Shown in pieces: positions 54,879-64,000 of a stretch of 64,000 bases of DNA (positions are counted from its first letter, which is position 1; each line of letters opens with the position of its first letter). A program made the position numbers and the translations under genes. The notes below the pieces were generated by a model. The model was not told where the DNA came from. It was given only the letters and a program-made list of their open reading frames with translations, and did not search any database. The stretch covers positions 1,116,001 to 1,180,000 of the forward strand of contig JAXGZQ010000001.1 of the NCBI GenBank assembly GCA_040776905.1, written 5' to 3'. The DNA is from SLHU01 sp009929975 (GTDB lineage Bacteria; Bacillota; Clostridia; Saccharofermentanales; UBA5734).

Positions 54879-56126
54879 AGTCAAGTCCGAAATGTTGGTG
54901 TAAATTCACTTCCGGCAATTCCTCTCACTACTTGACGACTTGCAAGTGATCTGCCCGCTGGGCAAGCGCCTGTCGTCTGGCTTCATCCCGTTCTTCGAAA
55001 TAGCAGTCCACATTGAAATACTTCTTGCCATTGATCCACTTTTCATGGTGTTCCATCAGAACCGATCCCATCAGTCGAATCAAGCTCTGGTCATTGGGAA
55101 AGATCCGGATTACCCGTTCCCGTCGTCTGAGTTCTTCGTTCAATCGTTCGATTCCATTGGTCGTCCTCAGGCGCTTGCGATACGGCTGTGGCAGGGCAAA
55201 CACCGCTGTAATATCATCAAAAGCCTCGTCCAATAATCCCATAGCCTTAGGAGCTGTTTCCTCATAGATCGCCAGCTTGCACCCTGGAATTGCTTCTGAA
55301 TTGCATTCTTCAATCCGCCATGGTTATCACTGCTCACCAGATCGACTGCTCTGAGTCCTCGGGCTTTCAAGCTTTCGAAAAAACGGCTCCAGGATTCTTC
55401 ACTTTCACTGTCAGCGATCTCAAAGCCCAAGACTTCGCGGTTGCCTTCTTCGTTGACTCCGGTGGCAATCAGGAAGCCTCTGGATTTAACCCGTTGGTCA
55501 TCACGTGCCTTCATGTAAATCGCATCGACAATCAGGAACGGGTAATGTCGTTCCAGAGGTCGGTTGCGGAACGCTGCCACGATCGGGTCCAGATTCTGGC
55601 ATAGGGCAGATACCGTTGACTTGGAAAAGCTTGTGCCACACAGCGTTTCGGTGATTTCCTGAACCTTTCTTGTCGAGACGCCCTGCACCACCATCTCCAT
55701 CAGACTCAGTATCAAGGCCTTCTCGCTGCGCTGGTAGCGCTCAAACAATTCGGTCGAAAAATTACCGTCACGGAATTTGGGCACGTGCAGGATCAGGGTG
55801 CCTACCCGTGTCGTCAGGGAATGTGTCCGATAACCGTTGCGGTAGCTGATTCGGTCATCACTGCGTTCATATGGATCGGCATTTAGTTGTTCGCTGGCTT
55901 GTGATTGCAACACTGCGTCAAAGACTTTTTCCAATAATTTCGCCACTCCGCTCTCCTTGTTTCCCAGCCAAAGATCTTTAAGAATGTCGTCATCCAGTGT
56001 AAGATGTATTTGAGTCATGAGTTCATCCCTTTCAGTTTTTTGTTTCGTCAAAACTTATTATACCGAAAGCGAGCTCATGGCTCATTTTTATCTTTTCGAA
56101 TTTACACCAAGTATACGGACTCTATC
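54879..56126 (-). mobile_element. IS256-family element with an internal deletion
   Basis: Ends AGTCAAGTCCGAAATGTTGG (54879) and, on the other strand, GATAGAGTCCGTATACTTGG (56126), the same type as the intact copy. No target duplication: the flanks are AACTAAAT and CACCCCCC. The transposase part is broken. The first 277 bases (from 56126) look identical to the fragment at 23831-24107. Confidence 0.88.
54928..56018 (-). pseudogene. IS256 transposase, internally deleted
   Basis: Begins MTQIHLTLDDDILKDLWLGN at 56018 and keeps both Asp motifs (LIVDAIYMKARDDQ; VSSDNHGGLKNAI). After QGASWR the sequence jumps, in another frame, to TAPKAMGLLDEAFDDITAVF and on through GIERLNEELRRRERVIR to the stop at 54928. 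Compared with the intact copy about 45 residues between the second Asp and the Glu are missing, so it is a deletion with a frame change. Confidence 0.88.
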
Positions 56127-56266
56127 CACCCCCCATACGTCATCTATGAAATGTGAGTTGACAATGCATAGGAACTATTTTGGCAAACTGTAAGCGCCAA
56201 ATAATGACATCTAGCAAATGCTTGATGTAGCCGTTACACTGATGTAAAAATTCAGAGGTGATGGAT

Positions 56267-56587
56267 ATGACGACTGAAGAAAGACAGGTATATTGGGAAA
56301 AACAAGTTAAGCGCTGGCAGGCCAGTGGGATGAGCATGCATGCCTGGTGCAAAAAACAAGGTATATCGGACAAAACGCTAGGCAACTGGAGAAGAAAGCT
56401 GCAACAACAAAAAGAAGTACAAAACCAGGTACCATCTGGCTGGCAGGAAGTGAAACGAACAACATATGACCGATCTGCAGCGATGGGCATCAAACTGGAA
56501 GTCAATGAAAAGATCAAAATTGAGCTGAAACAAGGCTTTGACCCGCAGCTGTTAATGGATGTCGTGCGGGTCCTGACACAATGCTAG
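56267..56587 (+). CDS. tnpA: IS66 accessory protein TnpA
   Basis: About 106 residues from ATG 56267, with AGAGG eight bases before. The HTH of the IS66 Orf1 type is visible: RQVYWEKQVKRWQASGMSMH, AWCKKQGISDKTLGNWRRKL. It helps TnpC in transposition in a way not fully known. Its end overlaps the start of tnpB by seven bases. Confidence 0.85.
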   Translation: MTTEERQVYWEKQVKRWQASGMSMHAWCKKQGISDKTLGNWRRKLQQQKEVQNQVPSGWQEVKRTTYDRSAAMGIKLEVNEKIKIELKQGFDPQLLMDVVRVLTQC

Positions 56588-56931
56588 CGCCAGCACCTGG
56601 TCGGATTTATTTGGCCAAAGGAGCCACTGACCTTCGTAAGTCGATCAATACATTGGCCGCATTAGTCCAGGCATCGTTCGAGATGGATCCATATGATAAA
56701 AACATGTATGTGTTTTGTAATCGCAGTCGCAATCGGCTAAAGATCCTACAATACGATAAGAACGGATTCTGGTTATACTATAAAGCATTGGACCAAGGCA
56801 AGTTCGCCTGGGTAAAGGAAACAGACGGACTGATGGAACTGACAGCAGAAGAACTGGACTGGCTGGTTCATGGTCTAAAGTTGATGGATAAGCAAAGTCT
56901 TATGTCAACGCAAAAGAAATTTTACTACTAG
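56581..56931 (+). CDS. tnpB: IS66 accessory protein TnpB
   Basis: 116 residues. The IS66 Orf2 pattern is clear: RIYLAKGATDLRKSINTLAA, MYVFCNRSRNRLKILQYDKN and GFWLYYKALDQGKFAWVKE. Needed with TnpA for efficient transposition of the family; a precise activity is not established. It starts inside the end of tnpA. Confidence 0.9.
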   Translation: MLAPAPGRIYLAKGATDLRKSINTLAALVQASFEMDPYDKNMYVFCNRSRNRLKILQYDKNGFWLYYKALDQGKFAWVKETDGLMELTAEELDWLVHGLKLMDKQSLMSTQKKFYY

Positions 56932-57018
56932 CTAAATCAAGAGAATATATCGTCAAGAAGCCCGAAATATAAGCGTTTCGGGATTTTTATATATCGGTAA
57001 ATATGGTATAATAATCGC

Positions 57019-58638
57019 ATGGAAAACGATAGCAATCATCTTATAAACACTCCTGATTTAGAAAAAGAAAACACGCAGCTGAAGCGGCAGAACGCCGTTC
57101 TTTTAGCGCAGCTGAAACAAAAAGATGATTTGCTGGAACACTACCTGCAACAATTCCGATTACTGCAAATAAAGCAGTTTGGTTCATCCAGTGAAAAGAA
57201 CCTCGTATTACCTGAGCAGCTTAGCCTGTTTAACGAAGCAGAAATCACAGCTGATGAAAAGCAGGCAGAACCTGATATTGAACAGATTACCTATGCGCGA
57301 CGAAAAGCTAAAAGGACGAAAGAAGAAAGCCTTGAACAGCTGGTCACAGAAGAGGTTTTGCACGATCTTGATGATGCTGAAAAAGTATGCCCTGACTGTG
57401 ACAGTCCGCTGAAAGAAGTCAAGGTAGAGTCGCGCTATGAGCTCAAGATTATTCCTGCCAGAGTGGAAGTAATAAAACACCGTACACCGGTTTATGCTTG
57501 TAACAGCTGCGATGGACATGATTTCAAAACGAATATCGTGAAATCAAAAGCATATGAACCTTTCTTACCCAAGAGCTCAGCCGCCATTGAATCGATTGCC
57601 TGGATCCTGGAGCAAAAATATGCGTATGGTATGCCGATATACCGGCTGGAACAACAGGCCAGACAGATGAATCTGGATCTTAGCCGCCAGACGATGAGCA
57701 ACTGGGTGATAAAGACAGCCAGGCTTTACATTAGACCGGTTTATGAGTTCTTAAGGAATAAGCTCCTAAGCCAAAGCCATTTATGCGCAGATGAGAGTCC
57801 CCTGCAAGTTTTGAATGAACCGGGACGCAAAGCGACACAGAAATCCTACATGTGGCTTTTTGCGTCAGGTCGCGGCAGTTCGCCAATTATCGTTTACAAC
57901 TACCAGACAACCCGGGCTTCAAAGCATCCGGTCAGATTTCTGACGGGTTTTAATGGGCTGCTGCAAATAGACGGGTATCAGGGTTACAACAACCTGCCAG
58001 CATCCATTGAACTGGCAGGTTATTTTGCTCACGCCAGACGAAAATATACAGATATTCTCAAAAGTCTACCGAAAAACACAAAAACGAAAGATTCGCTGGC
58101 TGAAAAGGCTATTAAAATGATTGGCAAGCTGTATGCGATAGAAAGGCAACTTAAAGAAAAATATGAAGGCAAGCAGCTCGATGAGCCGGCACTCAAAGAT
58201 ATTTATGAGACCAGACAAAAGTATAGCAAGCCGATCTGTGATGAATATTTCAACTGGTGCAGGCAAAATAAAAACAAAACAGGCGGCAGTCTTTTCAATG
58301 CCATAAAATACAGTCTTAACGAAGAGAAGAAGCTTCGTATTTTCCTGGATTACCCGATCTGTGAAATTGATAACAACCGCGCTGAACGCTATATAAAACC
58401 CTATGTGACAGGCAGGAAGGCCTGGTTATTCGCCAATTCTACACGTGGCGCTGAGAGCAGTGCGATGATCTTCAGTCTGGTTATAACAGCGAAAGAAAAC
58501 AAACTCAAGATTTTCGATTATCTGGTTTATCTTTTTGAACAGCTGGCAGCTAACAGGCATGATCTTGATATGATTGATCTGGAACCGCTGATGCCGTGGT
58601 CAGACCAGTTGCCAAAAAATTTGAGAATTTCTAAGTAG
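57019..58638 (+). CDS. tnpC: IS66 transposase TnpC
   Basis: 539 residues. A leucine-zipper leader (ENTQLKRQNAVLLAQLKQKD), IS66 'RLFxEKSE'-like part (KQFGSSSEKNLVLPEQLSLF), a zinc finger (CPDCDSPLKEV...CNSCDG) and the DDE domain: SHLCADESPLQVLNEPG (Asp), LLQIDGYQGYNNLP (Asp) and IDNNRAERYIKPYVTGRKAW (Glu). It ends with the usual DLEPLMPWS. Full-length and undamaged. It differs clearly from the IS66 transposase at 24131-25734. Confidence 0.92.
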   Translation: MENDSNHLINTPDLEKENTQLKRQNAVLLAQLKQKDDLLEHYLQQFRLLQIKQFGSSSEKNLVLPEQLSLFNEAEITADEKQAEPDIEQITYARRKAKRTKEESLEQLVTEEVLHDLDDAEKVCPDCDSPLKEVKVESRYELKIIPARVEVIKHRTPVYACNSCDGHDFKTNIVKSKAYEPFLPKSSAAIESIAWILEQKYAYGMPIYRLEQQARQMNLDLSRQTMSNWVIKTARLYIRPVYEFLRNKLLSQSHLCADESPLQVLNEPGRKATQKSYMWLFASGRGSSPIIVYNYQTTRASKHPVRFLTGFNGLLQIDGYQGYNNLPASIELAGYFAHARRKYTDILKSLPKNTKTKDSLAEKAIKMIGKLYAIERQLKEKYEGKQLDEPALKDIYETRQKYSKPICDEYFNWCRQNKNKTGGSLFNAIKYSLNEEKKLRIFLDYPICEIDNNRAERYIKPYVTGRKAWLFANSTRGAESSAMIFSLVITAKENKLKIFDYLVYLFEQLAANRHDLDMIDLEPLMPWSDQLPKNLRISK

Positions 58639-58663
58639 TTGTCAAGGTGCTATTATTTTACGC

Positions 58664-60064
58664 TTACTCTAATACTTTAGAAACTTCAACCGATTGATAG
58701 CCTTGTTCTTCAAGGTACGATAAAACGAGTTCTAAGGCATCAATCGTCGTCGCATGAATATCGTGCATTAATATAATCGCACCAGGCTTAAGGTTTTCTT
58801 TTACCTCAGCTAAGATGGCCTCTTTATCTTTTGTTTTCCAGTCAAGGGTATCAATTGTCCACAGTACTGATGGGACGGTTAAAAAGCTTTCGACATGGTT
58901 ATTGGTTGCCCCGTATGGCGGGCGAAACACCGTGGCGCTTTCGCCTATAATACCTTCTAACCTTTGATTAACTGAGTAAATTTCTTCTTTAATATCCTCA
59001 TCACTTATCTTTGTCAGTTGTTTATGATTCCACGTATGGTTACCAATCTCGTGGCCTTGGTCGAAGACTTCTTGAACTAAGTCTGGATAGAAGTCAATCC
59101 GACTACCTAACATAAAAAATGTTGCTTTCATGTCATACTTAGCTAACAATTGCAGCGCTTTTAATGTGTTTTCTGGATGTGGCCCATCATCAAAGGTTAA
59201 AGCCACCTTCTTGTTATCGACGGATGTTTGTTGATCATCTTCCTCTTTTTCACCCGCTGGCGCGTTATCTGTCTCAGAGTTCTCTTCTCTTGGCTCATCA
59301 ATCTTTAATCTCGTTAACCACTCTTCTGTTAAAAGCGGGCGGACGTCTTTTAACGGTATCGCTACTTCTGGTGATCCTGCTGCTCCTGCGGTCACTTCAT
59401 ATTTATCAAACTTAAAAGTCATCGTATCTTCTGTAAGATAAAGTTCGGAAAAGTTCGTTGACTTAATCCAGTCCTGTAATAAATCATCAAAAAACATGTC
59501 TTTATAGTCAGCTGATGTTTCAAAATAGTTTTTTAATGTTGTATAAAGAACATCTCTCGTCTTTTCATTCACTTGGATAATGTCATCGGCTGTGACGAAG
59601 TTGTCATTGGCTAAATCAACCATAAACACTTTCGATGTTTGTCGTCCATTCGCTCCCATGACATAGCTCTCTGTATTAAAGACGATGTCGTAAAGCTCGC
59701 CTTCTACCGGATGGATATCAAAGGTTAAGTAAAGGCTTGCTTGCCAACCTCTTTCAGCTAATAGCGCCTCATTATCAGCAACTTCTTTTAAGTAACGTCC
59801 CTTTTCTCTTTCTACAAATGCTGCTATCGTCTCATTTAATTGATCATCCTTAAAGACCGGATAGTGTACGGCACTATGATAGTGCGTCTTTTCTTCTACT
59901 TCTGTCGCAATTTGAATACCTGGGTAATAGGATTGTGCTACATCTTCTGTCGCCTGCAACTCATGATTGGTTGGTTTTTCTGACATGACTGATCCAATGA
60001 TTAAGCCGATGAGCACGAAGACAAGCACCGCCAGCATTCCATATATTTTGTGTATACCCTTCAT
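58664..60064 (-). CDS. Polysaccharide deacetylase with DUF3298-type domain (PdaC-like)
   Basis: 466 residues. A membrane anchor (MLAVLVFVLIGLIIGSVMSE, about 9-28) precedes a domain like PdaC/RsiV DUF3298 (about 45-255; FNTESYVMGANGRQTSKVFM), a Glu-rich linker and the NodB domain: ALTFDDGPHPENTLK (two Asp), GNHTWNHKQLTKI (two His), VFRPPYGATN, LWTIDTLDWKT and ILMHDIHATT. All catalytic residues are present. The likely substrate is peptidoglycan, whose N-acetyl groups it removes. The end of the gene overlaps the IS66 end, so a few C-terminal residues may have been lost. Codon use is more A/T-rich than in neighbouring regions. Confidence 0.92.
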   Translation of the reverse strand: MKGIHKIYGMLAVLVFVLIGLIIGSVMSEKPTNHELQATEDVAQSYYPGIQIATEVEEKTHYHSAVHYPVFKDDQLNETIAAFVEREKGRYLKEVADNEALLAERGWQASLYLTFDIHPVEGELYDIVFNTESYVMGANGRQTSKVFMVDLANDNFVTADDIIQVNEKTRDVLYTTLKNYFETSADYKDMFFDDLLQDWIKSTNFSELYLTEDTMTFKFDKYEVTAGAAGSPEVAIPLKDVRPLLTEEWLTRLKIDEPREENSETDNAPAGEKEEDDQQTSVDNKKVALTFDDGPHPENTLKALQLLAKYDMKATFFMLGSRIDFYPDLVQEVFDQGHEIGNHTWNHKQLTKISDEDIKEEIYSVNQRLEGIIGESATVFRPPYGATNNHVESFLTVPSVLWTIDTLDWKTKDKEAILAEVKENLKPGAIILMHDIHATTIDALELVLSYLEEQGYQSVEVSKVLE

Positions 60065-60176
60065 TCGATTCCCTCTTTTATTTACTTTTTGTTTTTAATA
60101 GACTATTTTAGCGAATAATAGAAAAAAGTGCAATACATCGTTATAACTGGCTCTTTATCTATCTCCGTGAACAATA

Positions 60177-61060
60177 TCACGAAGGGAAAGGTATCGGATA
60201 GGATAGCTGCAATCGCCCGACAGCCAGAAAGATCATTGTTCTATAGCCTTCAAATGTCCGAAACCCCCGAGCTTTTCGTTTTGCCGCCTGAATAATGCTG
60301 TTCAGCCCTTCTGCAAATGCGTTGGTTAATCGTCTCGTAAAGTATTCCAATATTTCTTCCTGGTGCCTGCGCAGACTCCTGGCTACCTTTTTCATCGGTT
60401 CCAATCGACTATGCATCATCCAACTGGTCAGCCTCTTTAGTTCTCTTTGTGCCTCTACTTTACTTGAACACCGGTACAAATCATCCAATTGCTGCACCAT
60501 CTGAAAGGCGCGTCCTGTCTTCGGATACTCCCGGCACAAGGATGCTTTTACCGTTTCCTGCGCTGCTGTCATCCGCCTTTCCGGAATCATCAGAAGTTTG
60601 CGTCCTGCCATCTTACTTCGAGCGTACTTTCTTCCTTGTTCTTCCCGACGCACTTCGTCCATACCATCTAAAACCAGTTTCTTAACGTGGAAGTGATCAA
60701 ACACGATCTTCGCCTGTGGGAAACAGATGCTGCATGCACTCTGGTAGCTCTTGGACATGTCCATCCCGATATGCCGAACCCTGTTGCAGTCTCCTCCACG
60801 GGTCATGAAATCCATTGAAAATCGTTCCACCGCATTGACATCACGGCCTTCCTCGACGCCGATCACCCGGCATTGCTCCGGTTCACCCACGACCGTCACA
60901 TAACTTTGCCCACGCTTGAACGATGTCTCATCGATGCTGATTTGCTCAACATCACTTAAATCAGTTTCCGCCACCGCCTTTTCTACCCAGTATTGCACGA
61001 TGTGCATCAGGGCTGTTCGGCTTATCCGCAAGATCCTGCGCGCTTCATTCAGGCTCGGTA
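60177..61060 (-). pseudogene. ISL3-family transposase, N-terminally truncated
   Basis: The last ~294 codons of an ISL3 transposase: PSLNEARRILRISRTALMHI at the truncated end, then EQISIDETSFKRGQSYVTVV (first Asp), IGMDMSKSYQSACSICFPQA, KIVFDHFHVKKLV (second Asp) and TNAFAEGLNSIIQAAKRKAR (Glu). The frame is cut at 61060 by the IS3 end. The zinc-finger N-terminal part is not found on the other side of the IS3. Confidence 0.88.
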
Positions 61061-61085
61061 TGTCAACACTTTAGCGGACAATTTA

Positions 61086-61952
61086 CTAAGCCACTGCTGG
61101 TAGATGCTGTTGTTGCCATTGTTTGAGGTACTGAACAGGGCTGAGATAACCCAGGCGTCTCTGGGCACGCTGGCGATTGTAGAACACTTCAATATACTCA
61201 AAGATCCTTTGTCTGGCTTCATCGCGTGTCGGATACAGGTGCCAGTGGATGATTTCCATTTTCAGTATGGAGAAAAAACTCTCGCTCCAAGCATTATCTC
61301 CTGGTTTGCCAACCCGGGAAAAGCTTTGCTTCCACCCGTACCCAGCGATTTGATTCATCACCGTCTGAGCGGTGTACTGGCTGCCTCTGTCGCTATGCCA
61401 AATAACACCGGCAGGCAAGTGCCATTTGTTCTGAGCGGCTTTCATTGTTTCTAAAACCAGCTCGGCTTTCATTGTTTTAGCATGGCACTGAGCCAATACC
61501 GTATTGGTCATCACGTCACGGACCTGGCACAGATAATCAAAGCCTTCACCCGTGCGGATATAACTGATATCACTGGATATAACCTGAAACGGTTTGCTGA
61601 TTTTCAGATCACGTGTCAAATTCTTGTATTGATCACTTCTGGCCTTACGGCTATCGGTCAGCGATCGCTGTCTGCGTCGGCAATGGCTTGATTTGAGCCC
61701 TTCCTGGTCCATGATCCGTTTGACTACAGCAAATGATGCTTTAAGCCCATCACGGCGCATACAGCCACAGATCCGTTCCGCTCCATAGGTGCCTTGTCCT
61801 TCACATTTAAACAGATCAATCACTTTGCGTCTGATTTTATCGTCTTTCTTCTGACGCAATGCGCGTTCTTTGAGCCAATCGTAATAGCCGGATGTTGATA
61901 CGCCCAAGACCTGGGCCCACTTCGTTTTGGCGTATTGTTCTTGCATTTCCAT
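61086..61952 (-). CDS. IS3 transposase OrfB
   Basis: 288 residues as an independent frame; it is open further upstream, past the end of orfA, which fits production as an OrfAB fusion. HTH_21 region (YGAERICGCMRRDGLKASFA) and an rve integrase domain: VISSDISYIRTGEGFDY (Asp), VIWHSDRGSQYTAQ (Asp) and DNAWSESFFSILKMEI (Glu). The triad is complete. Normal size for IS3 OrfB. Confidence 0.92.
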   Translation of the reverse strand: MEMQEQYAKTKWAQVLGVSTSGYYDWLKERALRQKKDDKIRRKVIDLFKCEGQGTYGAERICGCMRRDGLKASFAVVKRIMDQEGLKSSHCRRRQRSLTDSRKARSDQYKNLTRDLKISKPFQVISSDISYIRTGEGFDYLCQVRDVMTNTVLAQCHAKTMKAELVLETMKAAQNKWHLPAGVIWHSDRGSQYTAQTVMNQIAGYGWKQSFSRVGKPGDNAWSESFFSILKMEIIHWHLYPTRDEARQRIFEYIEVFYNRQRAQRRLGYLSPVQYLKQWQQQHLPAVA

Positions 61953-61975
61953 AAACTGATAATAATCAGCAGCAT

Positions 61976-62263
61976 TCAGTGTTTTTGGTTTTTCGCGAAG
62001 TAGGCTGAAGCTTTTTTTAAGATGTCATTTTCCTCTTCCAGCTCAGCCACACGGCTGTGCAGATGGCCTAATTCATCCTGCTGTTCGGACAGCTGGGTTT
62101 TATCTCCAGCCGGCGTATATTTCCTGCGCCAGCGATTTAATATGCTCACATTGATTCCCAAGCTATCAGCAACTTCCTTTACTGTTCGTTCGCTACTGTA
62201 GCTCATCCGCACGGCTCGCTTTTTGAATTCCTCATCATATTGTCTTCGTCGGTTGGTTGGCAT
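61976..62263 (-). CDS. IS3 OrfA with slippery heptamer
   Basis: 95 residues: HTH of the transposase_8 type (YDEEFKKRAVRMSYSSERTV; ADSLGINVSILNRWRRKY) and a leucine zipper (LGHLHSRVAELEEENDILKK). Near the end the minus strand has a run of seven A followed by G (62018-62012). A -1 slip there passes directly into the orfB frame (ASLLREKPKTLNAADYYQFM) with no stop, giving the OrfAB transposase. Confidence 0.9.
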   Translation of the reverse strand: MPTNRRRQYDEEFKKRAVRMSYSSERTVKEVADSLGINVSILNRWRRKYTPAGDKTQLSEQQDELGHLHSRVAELEEENDILKKASAYFAKNQKH

Positions 62264-62318
62264 TTGGTATGACTCCTTTTCTCTTTTCTATCTTACCAAA
62301 CTGTCCGAAATTCTAACA

Positions 62319-63621
62319 CACTCCCGTCTTTCGCGCGGGTAATATCGCCCAGAGACATAACTGCACACTCCTGAGACTTGATTTCCAGCAGGAAGCAGGA
62401 CTGTCCGCATCCTTGCCGCTCGCCATCTGTCCGCTTCAGCTGCAGCGGACACTGACCACATCCAGCACCGCCATCTTCATTCCCTTCATGACCAGGGAGC
62501 TTTTCCAGCAGACCGGCGAACCGATGTATTACGGCCTCAACGCGCTGTCCAACAACATGATCATGGTCGATCGTAAGCAGCTGAAAAACCCGAACGGCCT
62601 GATCCTGGGCACACCAGGCAGTGGCAAGTCTTTTGCCGCTAAGCGAGAAATTGTTAATGCTTTTCTGGTGGCAAAAGACGACATCATTGTCTGTGATCCG
62701 GAAGGTGAGTATCATCCGCTTATTGCGCGGCTGGGCGGCCAGGTCATTCGACTAGCGCCGGATAGTCAGCAGCATATCAATCCGCTGGATCTGCATCTTG
62801 GCTACTCCGAGAACGACAATCCGCTCTTTTTGAAAACGGAGTTTATCATCTCTCTCTGCGAACTGGTGGCTGGCGGGCGCGGCGGCCTTCTGCCACAGGA
62901 AATCTCAGCGATCGACCGGGCTGTGCGCAAGATCTACCAGTCATATCTTAGTGAGCCCAGTCCTGAAAACCTGCCGATTCTGACTGATCTGCAGCAGGCA
63001 CTGATGGATCATGAATCAGACGAAGCCAGACAGATCGCCGACTCGCTTGAGATCTACGTCAATGGTTCTCTGAATCTATTCAACAACCGGACAAATGTCG
63101 ATATTCATAACCGGCTGGTTTGCTTCGACATCAAGGATCTTGGCAATCAGCTCAAGAAGCTCGGCATGCTGTTCTTCCAGGATCAGATATGGAGCCGCGT
63201 GACCACAAACCGCAAGGCAGGCAACTGCACGCGCTACTACATTGATGAATTTCACCTGCTGTTAAAAGAACCACAGACGGCTGCTTACTCAGTTGAGATC
63301 TGGAAGCGCTTCAGAAAATGGGGCGGCATTCCCACCGGCATCACTCAAAACATTAAGGATCTGCTGGCTTCTCGTGAGATTGAAAACATCTTTGAAAACA
63401 GTGATTTCATCTACATGCTGAGTCAGGCTGGCGGCGACCGTGAGATCCTGGCCAGACAGCTCAATATCTCACCGCATCAGCTGTCACACATCAATAAATC
63501 CCGTGAGGGTGAAGGCCTCATGTTTTATGGTGATGTCATCATCCCGTTCAAAGACCACTTCCCTAAGAACACCCAGCTGTACCAGATTATGACCACCAAA
63601 CCATCTGAGAGTAGGGGATGA
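62319..63621 (+). pseudogene. VirB4-type conjugation ATPase, N-terminally truncated
   Basis: About 434 codons, open right up to the IS3 end at 62318, from NIAQRHNCTLLRLDFQQEAG and LPLAICPLQLQRTLTTSSTA to the stop at 63621. Walker A is LGTPGSGKSFAAK, Walker B is YYIDEFHLLL, and ITQNIKDLLASREIENIFEN is the arginine-finger region of VirB4/TraE ATPases of integrative conjugative elements in Bacillota. The usual protein has about 750-800 residues, so the N-terminal half is missing. An ATG at 62413 could start a shorter protein. No other conjugation gene is in view. Confidence 0.88.
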
Positions 63622-63748
63622 AAAGCTTTGTTGTTTGAGCAGGTTTAATGGAATTGATTATTTTAGTATGCTAAAAACGAGTTAATAGAAAATCTCGGTG
63701 CAAAATTTTCAATAAAGTAATAAACTCATTACGAAGGGAAAGGTGATT

Positions 63749-64000
63749 ATGAAATATTTAGGATCATGCCTTTGCGGCGAAGTTACATTCGAAATAGAAG
63801 GAGATTTTGAAAAATTCTATCTTTGCCATTGTGAGCGATGTCGCAAAGATACAGGTTCAGCGCATGCAGCCAATCTATTCAGTTCTACAGCCAAATTAAG
63901 ATGGTTATCTGGTCAAGAAAAAGCTAAAACTTTTAATTTCCGTTCAGAAGGACACATTAAATGTTTTTGTACTAATTGTGGGTCGGCTTTGCCGAATATA
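63749..64000 (+). CDS. GFA/CENP-V family protein (3' end outside window)
   Basis: At least 84 residues from ATG 63749, with AAGGGAAAGG before it. The pattern SCLCGEVTFEIEGDFEKFYL, CHCERCRKDTGSAHAANLFS and CFCTNCGSALPN is the zinc-binding fold of glutathione-dependent formaldehyde-activating enzyme homologues. In most bacteria such proteins have no proven activity. It is downstream of the VirB4 remnant by 127 bases and looks chromosomal. Confidence 0.88.
   Translation, partial: MKYLGSCLCGEVTFEIEGDFEKFYLCHCERCRKDTGSAHAANLFSSTAKLRWLSGQEKAKTFNFRSEGHIKCFCTNCGSALPNI

Larger units (their letters stand above)
56190..58667 (+). mobile_element. Complete IS66-family element
   Basis: The left end GTAAGCGCCAAATAATGACA and the right end, whose reverse complement is GTAAGCGTAAAATAATAGCA, are imperfect inverted repeats. 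Three genes in order tnpA, tnpB, tnpC lie inside. No target duplication was found (flanks GGCAAACT and TCTAATAC). The right end overlaps the stop codon of the deacetylase gene on the other strand. Confidence 0.88.
61061..62318 (-). mobile_element. Complete IS3-family element
   Basis: The left end TGTCAACACTTTAGCGGACA and the right end, as reverse complement TGTTAGAATTTCGGACAGTT, are imperfect inverted repeats. It holds orfA and orfB. No short target duplication is seen (flanks CGGTA and CACTC). It separates an ISL3 fragment from a VirB4 remnant. Confidence 0.85.

Noticed and set aside
23831..56126. IS256-bounded composite transposon
   Set aside because: The outer flanks (ACCGCAGC and CACCCCCC) do not match, and the left copy is only a fragment, so movement as one unit is not supported.

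Overview
The window looks like chromosomal DNA of a Gram-positive bacterium (Bacillota, probably a Clostridia-like anaerobe; I cannot place the genus). Supporting signs are surface proteins ending in (I/V)PKTG-hydrophobic-basic sortase signals, many lipoproteins with lipoboxes, a PdaC-like deacetylase, a membrane/zinc-ribbon gene group resembling Bacillus ydjGHI, and a piece of a conjugative-element VirB4 ATPase. Base composition shifts by eye along the window (richer in G+C in 1-20 kb, more A/T-rich in the surface-protein and deacetylase regions), so it is a mosaic.

Region 1 (1-20.7 kb, few mobile elements): the 5' part of a large FtsX-type ABC permease; a membrane-anchored trypsin-like protease; a complete four-gene type I Wadjet operon (jetABCD, 3371-10083) with overlapping stop/start codons; two large membrane c-di-GMP enzymes (PAS/degenerate GGDEF/EAL and Cache/HAMP/PAS/GGDEF/HD-GYP); two decayed metabolic genes; a DUF2200 protein; a YjlB-like cupin; an ADP-ribosylglycohydrolase with a long C-terminal extension; and a small protein made of two similar halves.

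Region 2 (21-25.8 kb): a small DUF6431-type zinc-ribbon ORF, a metallophosphoesterase, an AlbA_2/ATPase/winged-helix regulator with a striking operator-like repeat cluster upstream, then an IS256 5' fragment fused to a broken IS66 element.

Region 3 (25.9-46.6 kb, nearly all on the minus strand) is the most unusual part. A histidine kinase, a degenerate kinase-like partner, a NarL-type response regulator and a small HTH protein head a run of zinc-ribbon, SPFH, TPM, AIM24-like, DUF6935, DUF4428 and lipoprotein genes. Three small proteins resemble receiver domains without a phospho-acceptor Asp. A ~0.9 kb segment carrying one of them plus the response-regulator 3' end is duplicated at both ends of this run (28371-29270 and 42050-42985). 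Beyond the left copy lies a surface protein with about 100 cysteines, a PDESK repeat stalk and a sortase signal. I infer an envelope-stress or envelope-maintenance system related to the PspA-associated YdjGHI proteins but much expanded, with no pspA in view.

Region 4 (46.9-64 kb): a decayed dinJ/yafQ-like toxin-antitoxin pair; a ~1670-residue CnaB-repeat adhesin split by an intact IS256 copy with a clean 8-bp target duplication; an HTH-TPR regulator; a deleted third IS256; a complete IS66; a PdaC-like deacetylase; a truncated ISL3; a complete IS3 with a slippery heptamer; a VirB4 remnant; and the start of a GFA-family protein. No tRNA, rRNA or CRISPR array was seen.
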